Of a stretch of DNA of 53,839 nt, positions 1-8,166 are shown piece by piece; position 1 is the first letter of the stretch, and each line of letters begins with the position of its first letter. Location: NCBI GenBank assembly GCA_027483885.1, contig JAIXTO010000183.1, positions 1-53,839 of the forward strand, in the 5' to 3' direction. The position numbers and the translations under genes were made by a program. Origin of the DNA: Rhizobiaceae bacterium (lineage in GTDB: Bacteria > Pseudomonadota > Alphaproteobacteria > Rhizobiales > Rhizobiaceae). The notes beneath the pieces are model-generated. The model was given only the letters and a program-made list of their open reading frames with translations, was not told the DNA's origin and did no database searches.

Positions 1-715
1 CCTTCTGCAGACCTTCATCCGGTGTGATCGACAAAATCTGCTCGTCGGTCAGCCAGCCGGTGGCGTTGACGACGAAACAGCCGCTTTCCAGCGCGTGATG
101 GCGGATCGTCACCTCCATCTGGTCGGCAAAGATCTGCCCGACCATGGAGCCCGGAAACTGCGCGACATGGATTTCCTCGTGCTGGGCCATCAGCGCGTAG
201 CGGGCAAGCGGATTGTAATGTTCCCAGCAGGCGAGCGCGCCGATGCGGCCGATTTGGCTCTCGACCACTTTCAGGCCGGACGCATCGCCCTGGCCCCAGA
301 TCATCCGCTCGTGAAAGGTCGGCGTGATCTTGCGCCGCTTGAGAACGAGGGCGCCATCCGCATCAAAGACGAGTTGCGTATTATAAAGCGTGCCGTGATC
401 CCGCTCGTTGACGCCGAGCGCCACGACGATGCCGTGTTCGCGGGCTGCGGCCGCCACTGCTTCGGTCGTGGCACTGGGCACCGTGACCGCTTCCTCGTAC
501 AGCCGCAGATGCTCGCGGCCCGAGAGAACCGGGGGTAGGACGAAGGAAAAATAGGGATACCAGGGGACGAATGTCTCCGGGAAAACGATCAGTTCCGCGC
601 CTTTGCCGGCGGCCTCGCGGATCGTTTCCAGCACGCGGGCGAGCGTCTTGTCGCGGGAGGTGAGATCCGGCGCGATCTGTGCGGCGGCAGCCCGGACGGT
701 CTTTTTGTCGGCCAT
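1..715 (-). CDS. Nitrilase of the Nit1C cluster (3' end beyond window)
   Basis: Carbon-nitrogen hydrolase that would convert a nitrile to the acid plus ammonia. I translated it from the ATG at 713-715, which is preceded by a GGA-type ribosome site; 238 codons are visible and the C-terminus lies off the left edge. The nitrilase triad is clear: Glu47 in FPETF, Lys129 in KRRKI and Cys163 in ACWEHYNP, plus the extra Glu136 in [10 protein letters not shown]. The next gene upstream is a Sll0783/MSMEG_0572-family protein, which is the hallmark pair of the Nit1C cluster linked to nitrogen starvation and to cyanide/nitrile nitrogen use in other bacteria. Family call is firm; the natural substrate is unknown. 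The remaining Nit1C genes (radical SAM, acetyltransferase, AIR-synthase-like, flavoprotein) would be expected further left. Confidence 0.93.
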   Translation of the reverse strand, partial: MADKKTVRAAAAQIAPDLTSRDKTLARVLETIREAAGKGAELIVFPETFVPWYPYFSFVLPPVLSGREHLRLYEEAVTVPSATTEAVAAAAREHGIVVALGVNERDHGTLYNTQLVFDADGALVLKRRKITPTFHERMIWGQGDASGLKVVESQIGRIGALACWEHYNPLARYALMAQHEEIHVAQFPGSMVGQIFADQMEVTIRHHALESGCFVVNATGWLTDEQILSITPDEGLQK

Positions 716-787
716 GACGGTTTCCTCAAATTGCGGTGAAGGAGGCGGAGCGGACCCCGCCTTCCGATGCGCGTGGCGTCGCTCGGA

Positions 788-1270
788 TCAGAGCGTCCAG
801 GTGTCGAGAATGACCGCACCGGCGCGGCGATGGATCAGCATGAGATCCAGCACATCGAGCGGGCTGATGGGCGTGATGCCGGGGATCAATGACGGCTCAC
901 CGTGGCCATAGAGGGCCTGCAGGGCGAACCGGCAGGCATAAACCTTGCCGCCTTCCTCCAGAAAACCCTTGATCTGGTTGTTGAAGTTGAGATGGCCTGG
1001 AAAGGCTTCCGAACCGAGTTTGGGGAAGCCGCGCTGGATGCCGAGCGTGACGCCGGGGCCGTAAAGCAGAATGGACGTCTCGTATCCCTTGCGCTTCAGG
1101 CGCTTGGCCTGAAGCAGGTTGACGAGGCCGATCGAGCCTTCGAAGGCAACGGTGTGAAAGGTGATGAGGGCTTTCTCGCCTTCCAGAGCCTGGACATCTT
1201 CAAAGACCTTCTCTTCGTAATCGACGAAGAAGTCTCCATCAGCGTGGGCCGGTGCGGTGATTGCGGGCAT
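788..1270 (-). CDS. MSMEG_0572/Sll0783-family nitrogen-starvation protein (NitB-like)
   Basis: A 160-residue protein beginning [14 protein letters not shown] chose the ATG at 1268-1270 because it has a GGAG ribosome site seven bases upstream; the frame stays open further upstream but that would run through the promoter. The sequence ([41 protein letters not shown]) matches my recollection of the DsrE-like proteins found as the first gene of Nit1C clusters, such as Sll0783 of Synechocystis, which is induced by nitrogen starvation. Biochemical role is not established. It lies 72 bases ahead of the nitrilase and is probably co-transcribed with it from the sigma-54 promoter at 1322-1337. Confidence 0.85.
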   Translation of the reverse strand: MPAITAPAHADGDFFVDYEEKVFEDVQALEGEKALITFHTVAFEGSIGLVNLLQAKRLKRKGYETSILLYGPGVTLGIQRGFPKLGSEAFPGHLNFNNQIKGFLEEGGKVYACRFALQALYGHGEPSLIPGITPISPLDVLDLMLIHRRAGAVILDTWTL

Positions 1271-1321
1271 TGAATGGCTCCTGTCTTGAGGTCGGCCCAC
1301 GGCGGGCCACTGCCATTCAAT

Positions 1322-1337
1322 TGCAAGGGGTATGCCA
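1322..1337 (-). promoter_or_regulatory. Sigma-54 (-24/-12) promoter of the Nit1C operon
   Basis: On the minus strand the 16 bases read TGGCATACCCCTTGCA, a full match to the RpoN consensus TGGCAYRN4TTGCW. A start about 12 bases downstream (near 1311) would give a leader of roughly 40 bases before the ATG at 1270. RpoN control fits a nitrogen-scavenging cluster and the sigma-54-dependent activator reported in some Nit1C clusters. No enhancer-binding protein gene is visible in the window. Confidence 0.8.
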
Positions 1338-1379
1338 GTCCGCGTTCTGCCTAATATCAAATCAAAATGGAGCAATATG

Positions 1380-1589
1380 CAGTCAATGATGAAGTCAATG
1401 CTCTGCTGTCTGTGAGCGTGGTCCCATTTTCGAGGCAAAAAGCTGGCCAGCGCTTAGGCGCGCCTGATACGTTTGAGTGCAGTCAATTGACGGTCAATTT
1501 TTATCGGATCAGGCGCGGCTGCATCCGAAACGCGGTGGAAAACCGCTTTTTCGCGTGACAGATGTGGCGCGCAACAATATACAGTCAAT
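1380..1589. repeat. Five AGTCAAT-type direct repeats (candidate operator array)
   Basis: The 340-base gap between the Nit1C genes and the MocR gene contains CAGTCAAT at 1380-1387, 1480-1487 and 1582-1589, with partners AAGTCAAT at 1392-1399 and CGGTCAAT at 1491-1498. The first two form tandem pairs 11-12 bases apart (one helical turn), and the three CAGTCAAT copies are 100 and 102 bases apart. MocR-type regulators commonly bind spaced direct repeats near their own gene, so the adjacent MocR is the likeliest binder; an RpoN activator is the alternative. Apart from the sigma-54 promoter I see nothing else in this gap. Confidence 0.6.
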
Positions 1590-1610
1590 ATTCAACATTG
1601 ATGAGTTTCC

Positions 1611-3014
1611 ATGAAGACTTGGCTCCCCGACCTCTCCCGCAGCAATGGCCCGCGCTACATGGCGATTGCCGACGTCATCGAGATGGATCTAAAGAGCGGC
1701 AAGCTGCTGGTGGGCGACAGGTTGCCCCCGCAGAGAGAACTGGCGAAACGCCTCGCCATCGATTTCACCACCGTCGCGCGCGGGTATGTCGAGGCGCAGA
1801 AGCGCGGGCTTGTGGCGACCCATGTCGGGCGCGGAACCTTTGTGACGGGCGGGCCGGAAAAGGAACGGCGCGGGTTTGTCTCGCAGGCGGCACTGGATTC
1901 CAGGCGCACCTCCGTCGTCGACTTTTCCATGAACATGCCGCCGGAACCTGACGATCCCGATCTTCTGGCGCGCATGCAGGAAGGGCTTTCTTCCGTTGCG
2001 ACCAACATGATCCCCCTTCTGCGCTATCAGGGTTTTGGCGGCGCTGGCATGGACAAGGAGGCCGCAGCCTCCTGGCTCAGTCGCCGCGGTCTGGTGCCCT
2101 CGCAGGAGCGCATTTTTGTGACGCCCGGCGCGCACCCGGCACTTCTCGCGATCTTCGGACTGCTGGCAAAACCGGGAGACATGGTGCTCTCGGAGAATAT
2201 CACCTATCCCGGCATGCGCTCCATCGCCGCCCAGCTGCGCCTGAACCTGACGGGACTTCCAATGGACGGGGAGGGGATCATTCCCGCAGCCTTTGCCGAG
2301 ATGTGCAAGACCGGCAAGCCTCGGGCGCTCTACCTCAATCCGACGCTGCAAAATCCGATGACGCTGACCATCCCGGAAAAGCGACGTGAGGAAATCTGTG
2401 CCGTTGCGCGCAAATATCACGTTCCGATCGTCGAGGATGATGCGTATGGCTTCATTCCGCTGCATGGACCGGCGCCGCTCGCGGCCATGGCGCCGGATCT
2501 GACCTGGCATATCGGGGGGCTCGCCAAATGCATCGGCGCCGGCCTGCGGCTTGCCTATGTCGTCGTGCCCGATACCAAGGCGGCGTGGCCCTTTGCCAGC
2601 GCCATGCGCGCGGCCTGCGTCATGGCCTCGCCGCTGTCATCCGCGCTTGCCACGCGCTGGATCGAGGATGGCACGGCCGACAGCATTCTTCGCTTCATCC
2701 GCACTGAAGCGGCGGCGCGCCAGGCGCTGGTTGCCGAAGTGCTGCCGGCGGGCAGCTACAGGAGCGACCCGATCAGTTTTAACATCTGGCTGCCGCTCGC
2801 CAACGGATGGACACGCTCGACCTTCGGCACGCAGATGCGCGCTTCCGGCATCGGCGTGGTCGCAAGCGATGCGTTTACGGTTGATGGTCCGGCAGAAGAG
2901 GCCGTTCGCGTCTGCCTCGGCGGGCCGATCCGGCGCGACACGCTGAAGGGTGCGCTGGAATTCATGGGCCATGCGCTCGAGGGCTCACCGGAAATGGCGG
3001 GCACATTTTTCTGA
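1611..3014 (+). CDS. MocR-type GntR/aminotransferase-fold transcriptional regulator
   Basis: A 467-residue fusion of an N-terminal GntR winged helix (residues about 10-80: MAIADVIEMDLKSGKL, LPPQRELAKRLAIDFTTVARG) and a fold-type I aminotransferase domain (about 100-460). The PLP-lysine segment is visible as HIGGLAKCIGAGLRLAYV, and the substrate-side YLNPTLQNP and VEDDAYG motifs are typical. MocR proteins use PLP and an effector amine or amino acid to control neighbouring genes. The gene is divergent from the Nit1C pair and lies beside an array of AGTCAAT repeats, so control of the nitrilase operon or of itself is likely. The ATG at 1611 is used; its ribosome site is weak. Confidence 0.92.
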   Translation: MKTWLPDLSRSNGPRYMAIADVIEMDLKSGKLLVGDRLPPQRELAKRLAIDFTTVARGYVEAQKRGLVATHVGRGTFVTGGPEKERRGFVSQAALDSRRTSVVDFSMNMPPEPDDPDLLARMQEGLSSVATNMIPLLRYQGFGGAGMDKEAAASWLSRRGLVPSQERIFVTPGAHPALLAIFGLLAKPGDMVLSENITYPGMRSIAAQLRLNLTGLPMDGEGIIPAAFAEMCKTGKPRALYLNPTLQNPMTLTIPEKRREEICAVARKYHVPIVEDDAYGFIPLHGPAPLAAMAPDLTWHIGGLAKCIGAGLRLAYVVVPDTKAAWPFASAMRAACVMASPLSSALATRWIEDGTADSILRFIRTEAAARQALVAEVLPAGSYRSDPISFNIWLPLANGWTRSTFGTQMRASGIGVVASDAFTVDGPAEEAVRVCLGGPIRRDTLKGALEFMGHALEGSPEMAGTFF

Positions 3015-3119
3015 CGACTTTGCTCGCCCCGAGGAAATGCTGCTTGACCGCACTGTCTTGGCGGCAAGCCTCAACTCGATGCCGAATACCTTGGCGGCTT
3101 GATGCGCCCGCGCCGCGGT

Positions 3120-3782
3120 TTACCGCGATGCAAGTTCATGAAAGCCGGCCGTATCGGCTTCGATCGATTCGGCGATATGATCACGAACCGCTTGTTCCGC
3201 CGCGTCCGGCGATCCGCCAGTGAGCGCGTCGTAAAGTCTCTGATGTTCTTCGGTCAGGTCGCGGCGGCAAGGCCAATGCGCTTCCGACCAGCGGTAAAGC
3301 CATTCCATCTTGTCAGCGAGCTGGGCATGGCGGCGGATCAGCAATTGATGGTCGGTTTGGGCCACGAAGCTTGCATGAAAGCCGAGGTCCGCGCCAAGCC
3401 GCGTGTCCGCGTCCCCCGAATTTGCACCTTCCAGAGCCTGGAACGACTGCCCGATCGGGCTCAGATCGAGATGGTGCCGCTTCTGCGCGATGATCCGGGC
3501 GGCAAGGCCCTCCAGAGCAGAACGCAGCGTGTAGATTTCTTCGATCGCGCGGATGTCGAGTGTCGCAACATGCCAGCTCGAATAGGGCGTACGCACAACG
3601 AGTTCGCGCACCTCCAGCGCAAAAAGGGCCGAGCGGACCGTGCTTCGGCCGACACCGATCTGTTCGGTCAGTGCTGTCTCGGTCAGCGTCGCGCCGGGGC
3701 GGAACGTTCCGCGGACGATCGCATCCCTCAGCCAGTCGGCGGCGTTGTCGAGCAGGCTTTTGCGGTCGATCGGCTCGCGCAT
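3120..3782 (-). CDS. GntR-family (FCD) transcriptional regulator
   Basis: About 220 residues: winged helix at 10-75 (WLRDAIVRGTFRPGATLTE, GVGRSTVRSALFALE) followed by an all-helical FCD effector domain (YTLRSALEGLAARIIA, FHASFVAQTDHQLLI). I start it at the ATG 3780-3782 (MREPIDRKS), which has AAGG upstream and leaves a 10-base gap after the ABC ATPase gene; a longer form would overlap that gene. It is the last gene of the amidohydrolase/amino-acid importer operon and probably controls it. A hairpin of CGCGGT/ACCGCG at 3114-3127 overlaps the stop codon, in the short convergent gap with the MocR gene. Confidence 0.9.
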   Translation of the reverse strand: MREPIDRKSLLDNAADWLRDAIVRGTFRPGATLTETALTEQIGVGRSTVRSALFALEVRELVVRTPYSSWHVATLDIRAIEEIYTLRSALEGLAARIIAQKRHHLDLSPIGQSFQALEGANSGDADTRLGADLGFHASFVAQTDHQLLIRRHAQLADKMEWLYRWSEAHWPCRRDLTEEHQRLYDALTGGSPDAAEQAVRDHIAESIEADTAGFHELASR

Positions 3783-3792
3783 CGGAAAACCT

Positions 3793-4560
3793 TCACCGGT
3801 TGCGATCGAAATGGCCGCTGACGAAGGCGCGGCAGCGGTCCGAAACGGGATTGCCAAAAACCTGGTCGGGCGTTCCCTCTTCCTCGATGATGCCTTGGTT
3901 CAGAAAGATCGTTCGCGATGAAACTTCCCGCGCGAAGCCCATTTCATGGGTGACGATCACCATCGTGCGGCCATCCTCGGCCAGCGCCCGGATTACCTTC
4001 AGCACTTCGCCGACCAGTTCCGGGTCGAGCGCAGAGGTTGGCTCGTCGAACAGGATCGCGCGTGGACGCTGCGCCAGCGCGCGGGCAATGGCCACGCGCT
4101 GTTGCTGTCCGCCGGAGAGGTGTGCCGGCCAGGCGTCGCGTTTTTCCGAAAGCCCGACCTTGTCGAGAAGGGCCACGGCCTCCTCGATGCATTCGGCCCG
4201 TGGCCGCTTCTGCACGTGGATCGGGGCTTCGATGACGTTTTCCAGGACGGTGCGGTGCGGCCATAGATTGAAACCCTGGAAGACGAAACCGAGATGCCCG
4301 CGCATACGGCGTGCCACGACCTCTTCGCGGCGTGACAGATGCCCGCCGGTCGGCGCCAGATGGTCGTCGCCGACGGTGATCGAACCGCTATCGGGGATTT
4401 CCAGGAAAGGGATCGAGCGCAGCAGCGTGCTCTTTCCCGAGCCGCTGGCGCCGATCAGCGTGATCACCTCGCCATCCTGAGCTGCCATATCGATGCCGCG
4501 CAGGACCTCGTTGTCGCCGAAACGCTTGCGAAGGTTCTTGACCGAAATCGCCGGTTGCAT
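3793..4560 (-). CDS. Polar amino-acid ABC transporter ATP-binding protein (HisP/OccP type)
   Basis: A 255-residue ATPase energising the importer encoded just upstream. Walker A is GASGSGKST (near residue 35), the signature is [15 protein letters not shown], Walker B is [14 protein letters not shown] and the switch histidine lies in [13 protein letters not shown]. The length and the EMGFA sequence after the switch His are typical of the His/Arg/Gln/opine subfamily. The start ATG at 4560 is two bases from the stop of the permease gene, so translation is probably coupled. Substrate cannot be read from this subunit. Confidence 0.95.
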   Translation of the reverse strand: MQPAISVKNLRKRFGDNEVLRGIDMAAQDGEVITLIGASGSGKSTLLRSIPFLEIPDSGSITVGDDHLAPTGGHLSRREEVVARRMRGHLGFVFQGFNLWPHRTVLENVIEAPIHVQKRPRAECIEEAVALLDKVGLSEKRDAWPAHLSGGQQQRVAIARALAQRPRAILFDEPTSALDPELVGEVLKVIRALAEDGRTMVIVTHEMGFAREVSSRTIFLNQGIIEEEGTPDQVFGNPVSDRCRAFVSGHFDRNR

Positions 4561-4562
4561 AT

Positions 4563-5249
4563 CTATCGGTTTCCTTCGAATTGCCAGGGCGAAAGGCGGC
4601 GTTCAAGCCATGCCGTCGCCTGCGTCACGATCAGTGAAAGTGCAAGATAGATCGCCGCCGCGCAGAGGAAGATCTCGACGGCACGCCAGGTTTCCGACAC
4701 CAGAGCGCGCGCAAGTCCCGTCACCTCCATCAGCGTGATCGTGCTGACCAGCGCGGTTGCCTTGAGCATGGAAATGACCTCGCTCGAATAGGCTGGAAGC
4801 GCCTGGCGGAACGCGATTGGCAAGATGACACGGCGCAAGACGGTCGGCCATGTCATGCCCGAAACGCGGGCTGCCTCGACCGCACCTTTCGGCACGGCGC
4901 GAAGCCCGCCGCGCAGGATTTCCGACGTATAGGCGGCATCGTTGAGGATGAGCGCCAGGAGACCGCACCAATACGGCTCGCGGAAGAACGGCCAGAGAAA
5001 GCTGTGCCGAACAAAACCAAAGGTCGCAAGGCCGTAATAGATCATGAAAATCTGGATCAGGAGGGGTGATCCACGGAACAAGAAGACATAACCGGAGGCC
5101 ACCGCATTGCCGGTGCGCGTAACCCGCATGAGATTGAGGAGCAGTGCCAGACATCCGCCACCGAAAAGCGATAGAATGCCCAGATTAAGCGTCAGTGGCA
5201 GGCCGGCGAGAAGCTGCCGCATGGTGGTGAGGAAGAAGTCCATGCTCAT
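4563..5249 (-). CDS. Polar amino-acid ABC transporter permease (HisM/OccM type)
   Basis: A 228-residue inner-membrane protein with the BPD_transp_1 pattern: an N-terminal helix ([20 protein letters not shown]) and the ATPase-contact EAA-like loop [28 protein letters not shown]. The ATG at 5249 directly follows the TAG stop of the other permease gene, with GGGAG before it. It would pair with that permease and the ATPase as a heterodimeric channel. Nothing abnormal is seen. Confidence 0.94.
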   Translation of the reverse strand: MSMDFFLTTMRQLLAGLPLTLNLGILSLFGGGCLALLLNLMRVTRTGNAVASGYVFLFRGSPLLIQIFMIYYGLATFGFVRHSFLWPFFREPYWCGLLALILNDAAYTSEILRGGLRAVPKGAVEAARVSGMTWPTVLRRVILPIAFRQALPAYSSEVISMLKATALVSTITLMEVTGLARALVSETWRAVEIFLCAAAIYLALSLIVTQATAWLERRLSPWQFEGNR

Positions 5250-5969
5250 CTATCGCTCTCCCGCCAACTGGCCGCGTAAGCCCCGATGCTCGATTATGCG
5301 GAAGACCTGGCCCGAGATTGTCGTGATGATGAGGTAGAGAACCGCGCCTGCGGCATAAAAAAGAAAGTGCTCCTGCGTAGAGCCTGCGGCCACCGTGACC
5401 TGTCGCATGATCTCGACCATGCCTGTGACCGATACCAGCGCCGATTCCTTGACGACTGACTGCCACTGGTTACCAAGGCCGGGAATGGCCGTCACCATCG
5501 CCTGCGGAACAATAACCCGACGAAACAGGGTAAAGCGCGTCATGCCGACGACGCGACCGGCTTCGATCGTGCCGCTGGGGACCGCCTGGTAAGCGCCGCG
5601 CAGCACTTCGGCCTGATAGGCAGCTGAAATCAGGCCGATCGCCAGCATGCCCGCCAGAAATCCGCTGATATCGAAGGGGCCGGCAAAGCCGAGCGCGGTG
5701 CCGACGGCAGTCACCAGCTGGCGACCGCCGAAGTAGAAGAGATAGATGACGAGGATGTCGGGCACGCCGCGCATGACGGCCGTGTAGAGCCCGGCAAGGC
5801 TACGGAGCAGCCGGCTGCGGCCCGTGCGCGCCCATGCGACCAGCGTTCCGAGCACGATGCCGAAGGCAAACGCGGCAAGCGAAACGAGGAGGGACATGAC
5901 GGCTGCGTGCAGGAGCACCTGCCCCCAGCCGTCTGGGCCGAAGCCGAGAAGATCGAGATCGGCCCACAT
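5250..5969 (-). CDS. Polar amino-acid ABC transporter permease (HisQ/OccQ type)
   Basis: A 239-residue permease with an early transmembrane helix (AAVMSLLVSLAAFAFGIVLG), a VMRGVPDILVIYLFYFGG segment typical of the HisQ/OccQ family, and the coupling loop SAAYQAEVLRGAYQAVPSG. It sits six bases downstream of the binding-protein gene and immediately upstream of the second permease. Together with genes at 3793, 4563 and 5976 it completes one importer for a basic or polar amino acid, an opine, or an amino acid released by the neighbouring M20 hydrolase. Confidence 0.94.
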   Translation of the reverse strand: MWADLDLLGFGPDGWGQVLLHAAVMSLLVSLAAFAFGIVLGTLVAWARTGRSRLLRSLAGLYTAVMRGVPDILVIYLFYFGGRQLVTAVGTALGFAGPFDISGFLAGMLAIGLISAAYQAEVLRGAYQAVPSGTIEAGRVVGMTRFTLFRRVIVPQAMVTAIPGLGNQWQSVVKESALVSVTGMVEIMRQVTVAAGSTQEHFLFYAAGAVLYLIITTISGQVFRIIEHRGLRGQLAGER

Positions 5970-5975
5970 CGGCGA

Positions 5976-6833
5976 TCAGAGCTTCGGTGTGACGTCGAGC
6001 CCGAACCACTTCTGCGACATGGCCGACAGCGTTCCGTCCTCGGACATGGACTTCAAGGCCTTGTCAAGCAGCGGCTTCAGTTCCGTATCGTTCTTCTGCA
6101 CCGCAACGGCTGCACCACTGCCCATCACGCCGCCCTTGAAGGAAGGGCCGGTCGTTGCGGCCTTGTCGGCGTTCTTCTTGAGGAAGGCGGCGATATTGGT
6201 GGTGGCAGCCATCGCGGCATCGATGCGGCCGTTGGTCAGGTCCTGATAGACATCGGGGCCGTTCTGGTAGGTGCGGATCGTCACGCCCTTGTCGGCGAGA
6301 TACTGGGTGAGGAAGGTCGACTGGATGGTCGAAACCTGCACGCCGACCGTCTTGCCGGAAAGTGCCTTGGCAATGTCGGCGACTGCGGCCTCGGCGGCGG
6401 CCTTGTCGGCCAGGTCGATATTGCTGCCATTGCCCGGCAGTTCGGTGCCGCTGTCCTTCAGGACAACGAAATTGGAGCCACCGGTCGTATAGGGCAGCGA
6501 GAAGTTGACGACTTCCTTGCGCTTGTCGGTAATGGTCACCGCGTCGATGGCGCCGTTATACTTGCCGTCGACCAGGCCCTGGATCATGCCGTCCCAGGCC
6601 TGCGAGATGACCTTCGCTTCGAATCCGGAGCGCTTGGCGATCTCGGCGATCAGTTCGATCTCGAAGCCCTGCAATTCCCCGGTCGGCGAGGTCATGTTGA
6701 AGGGCGGGTAGGCGCCTTCGGTGGCAAAGACATAGGTCTTCTTGTCCTGTGCGAACGTGGTTTGCGCGCCGGCAAGAACAAATGCGGCAGCCGCAACACC
6801 GAAAGTAAGCAAGGCCTTACGGGTGAATGTCAT
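5976..6833 (-). CDS. Family 3 solute-binding protein (Lys/Arg/Orn-type) of ABC importer
   Basis: A 285-residue periplasmic receptor. Residues 1-28 form a Sec signal peptide (positive start, AAAAFVLAGA core, TTFAQ cleavage region). The mature part opens with YVFATEGAYPPFNMTSPTGELQGFEIEL and has the family 3 signature region WDGMIQGLVDGKYNGAIDAVTITDKR. The ATG at 6833 has AGGGAA upstream. It heads the transporter part of the operon, 40 bases after the M20 hydrolase gene. Residues resemble the lysine/arginine/ornithine/octopine receptors, but ligand identity is not certain. Confidence 0.94.
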   Translation of the reverse strand: MTFTRKALLTFGVAAAAFVLAGAQTTFAQDKKTYVFATEGAYPPFNMTSPTGELQGFEIELIAEIAKRSGFEAKVISQAWDGMIQGLVDGKYNGAIDAVTITDKRKEVVNFSLPYTTGGSNFVVLKDSGTELPGNGSNIDLADKAAAEAAVADIAKALSGKTVGVQVSTIQSTFLTQYLADKGVTIRTYQNGPDVYQDLTNGRIDAAMAATTNIAAFLKKNADKAATTGPSFKGGVMGSGAAVAVQKNDTELKPLLDKALKSMSEDGTLSAMSQKWFGLDVTPKL

Positions 6834-6873
6834 GATTTCAGTTCCCTTTTATGAAGCTTGTGCAAAGATGCTG

Positions 6874-8061
6874 CTACGGCAGCAGTTCGACGGCCATGCG
6901 CGTCAATGCGATCGCACTCTGGGCAATACAGGACTCGTCTGGCTGATAATCGGAATTGTGGACGCGGTCGTTGCGACCATCCTGTCCGGAGCCGATGAAG
7001 ATCTGGATCGAAGGCAGCCGTTCTGAGAAATAGGAGAAATCCTCCGCGCCGAAACTCGTCCCCGGCTCGACGATTGGCGCATCATCGAATTGCAGGCCGA
7101 GCGCCACTGCTGCCTGATCGATCATCTTGTCGTCATTCATCAGGGGCGGCGCACCCCTGACATAGTCGATCTCGGCGGTGACGTTCATCGCTGCAGCAGA
7201 TCCTGTGCATATGCGGCGGAACGATGCCTCGGCCAGGTCTCGCGATTGCGGTGAACGGCATCTCACCGTGCCTTCGAACATGCAGCTGTCCGGGATGATG
7301 TTCTGTGTCGCGCCCCCTTGGATGTGACCGATCGTCAGGACGGCGGAGAGTGCCGGGTCCATCTCGCGCGAGATCACCGTCTGCAATTGCGTGATGACAT
7401 AGGCTGCCGCGACAATCGGATCGATGGCGGCATGTGGCCGTGCCGCATGGCCTGATTTGCCGCGAATGACAACCTGAAATTCGTCGCTGGAAGCGGTGCT
7501 GGCGCCGCGATTGAGGGCAATCTTGCCGGCCGGCAGTTCCGGGCGGTTGTGGAAGGCGATTGCCATGTCGGCGCCGTCGGCTGCACCATCGGCGACCATG
7601 GCGGCAGCGCCGCTCTCCTGCGTCTCTTCCGCGGGCTGGAAGATCAACCGGACCGATCCGGCCAGGCGCGGCGCAAGCTTGACGAGGGCGCCGGCGGCAC
7701 CGAGCAGCGAGGCGGTGTGGAGATCGTGTCCACAGGCATGCATCTTGCCAGGGACGGTCGAGGCAAATTCGAGGCCGGTCTGCTCGTGGATCGGTAGCGC
7801 ATCCATGTCGGCACGAAGAATGACGCACGGACCCGGTCGCGCGCCGGAGATCGTTGCGACCACGCCGGTGCGCCCGATCCCGGTTTGCGGCTCGATGCCC
7901 AGCGCGCGCAGTTCCGCTGCCACAATGCCTGCTGTGCGGATCGTATCGAAGCCGGTTTCAGGATGCGCATGGATATCGCGGCGGATTTCGATCAGTCGAG
8001 GCTCGGCGGCGCGCACCAGAGCGTCGATCTCGGGGCCAAGATCATTTGGCAAATTCGGCAT
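6874..8061 (-). CDS. M20 family amidohydrolase (hippurate/N-acyl-amino-acid hydrolase)
   Basis: A 395-residue metallo-amidohydrolase: catalytic domain with RRDIHAHPETGFDT near the N-terminus, ADMDALPIHEQTGLEF, the metal-binding HACGHDLHTASLLGAA segment and the PAEETQESGAAAM base region, with a dimerisation domain in the middle. Such enzymes cleave N-acyl amino acids or auxin conjugates. I start at the ATG 8059-8061 (MPNLPNDLGPEID); the open frame continues over 150 codons upstream but that would cover the divergent gene. First gene of the importer operon, so a likely role is to hydrolyse an imported N-acyl amino acid in the cytoplasm, as no signal peptide is visible. Confidence 0.9.
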   Translation of the reverse strand: MPNLPNDLGPEIDALVRAAEPRLIEIRRDIHAHPETGFDTIRTAGIVAAELRALGIEPQTGIGRTGVVATISGARPGPCVILRADMDALPIHEQTGLEFASTVPGKMHACGHDLHTASLLGAAGALVKLAPRLAGSVRLIFQPAEETQESGAAAMVADGAADGADMAIAFHNRPELPAGKIALNRGASTASSDEFQVVIRGKSGHAARPHAAIDPIVAAAYVITQLQTVISREMDPALSAVLTIGHIQGGATQNIIPDSCMFEGTVRCRSPQSRDLAEASFRRICTGSAAAMNVTAEIDYVRGAPPLMNDDKMIDQAAVALGLQFDDAPIVEPGTSFGAEDFSYFSERLPSIQIFIGSGQDGRNDRVHNSDYQPDESCIAQSAIALTRMAVELLP

Positions 8062-8098
8062 GACTGACTTTGAAACCTTGGCTGCAGCAATTGTCCCA

Positions 8099-8150
8099 AC
8101 ATTGCAAAGGTGAAAGCATGCTGTCAAGGATCGACAATTGACAATCGATC
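8099..8150 (-). promoter_or_regulatory. Candidate promoter and operator for the M20/importer operon
   Basis: On the minus strand TTGACA (8127-8122) and CAATGT (8104-8099) are 17 bases apart; the -10 is weak. Just upstream, 8129-8150 holds GATCGA and TCGATC arms around a doubled GACAAT, a plausible site for the operon's GntR/FCD regulator. The same site lies 17 bases before the start of the divergent PLP enzyme, so one protein could control both. Confidence 0.45.
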
Positions 8151-8166
8151 TTTGTAAGGGTGCAGT

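Noticed and set aside
3015..3119. Intrinsic terminator between the convergent MocR and GntR genes
   Set aside because: Only a long-loop stem and a short CGCGGT dyad are present, with no T-run.
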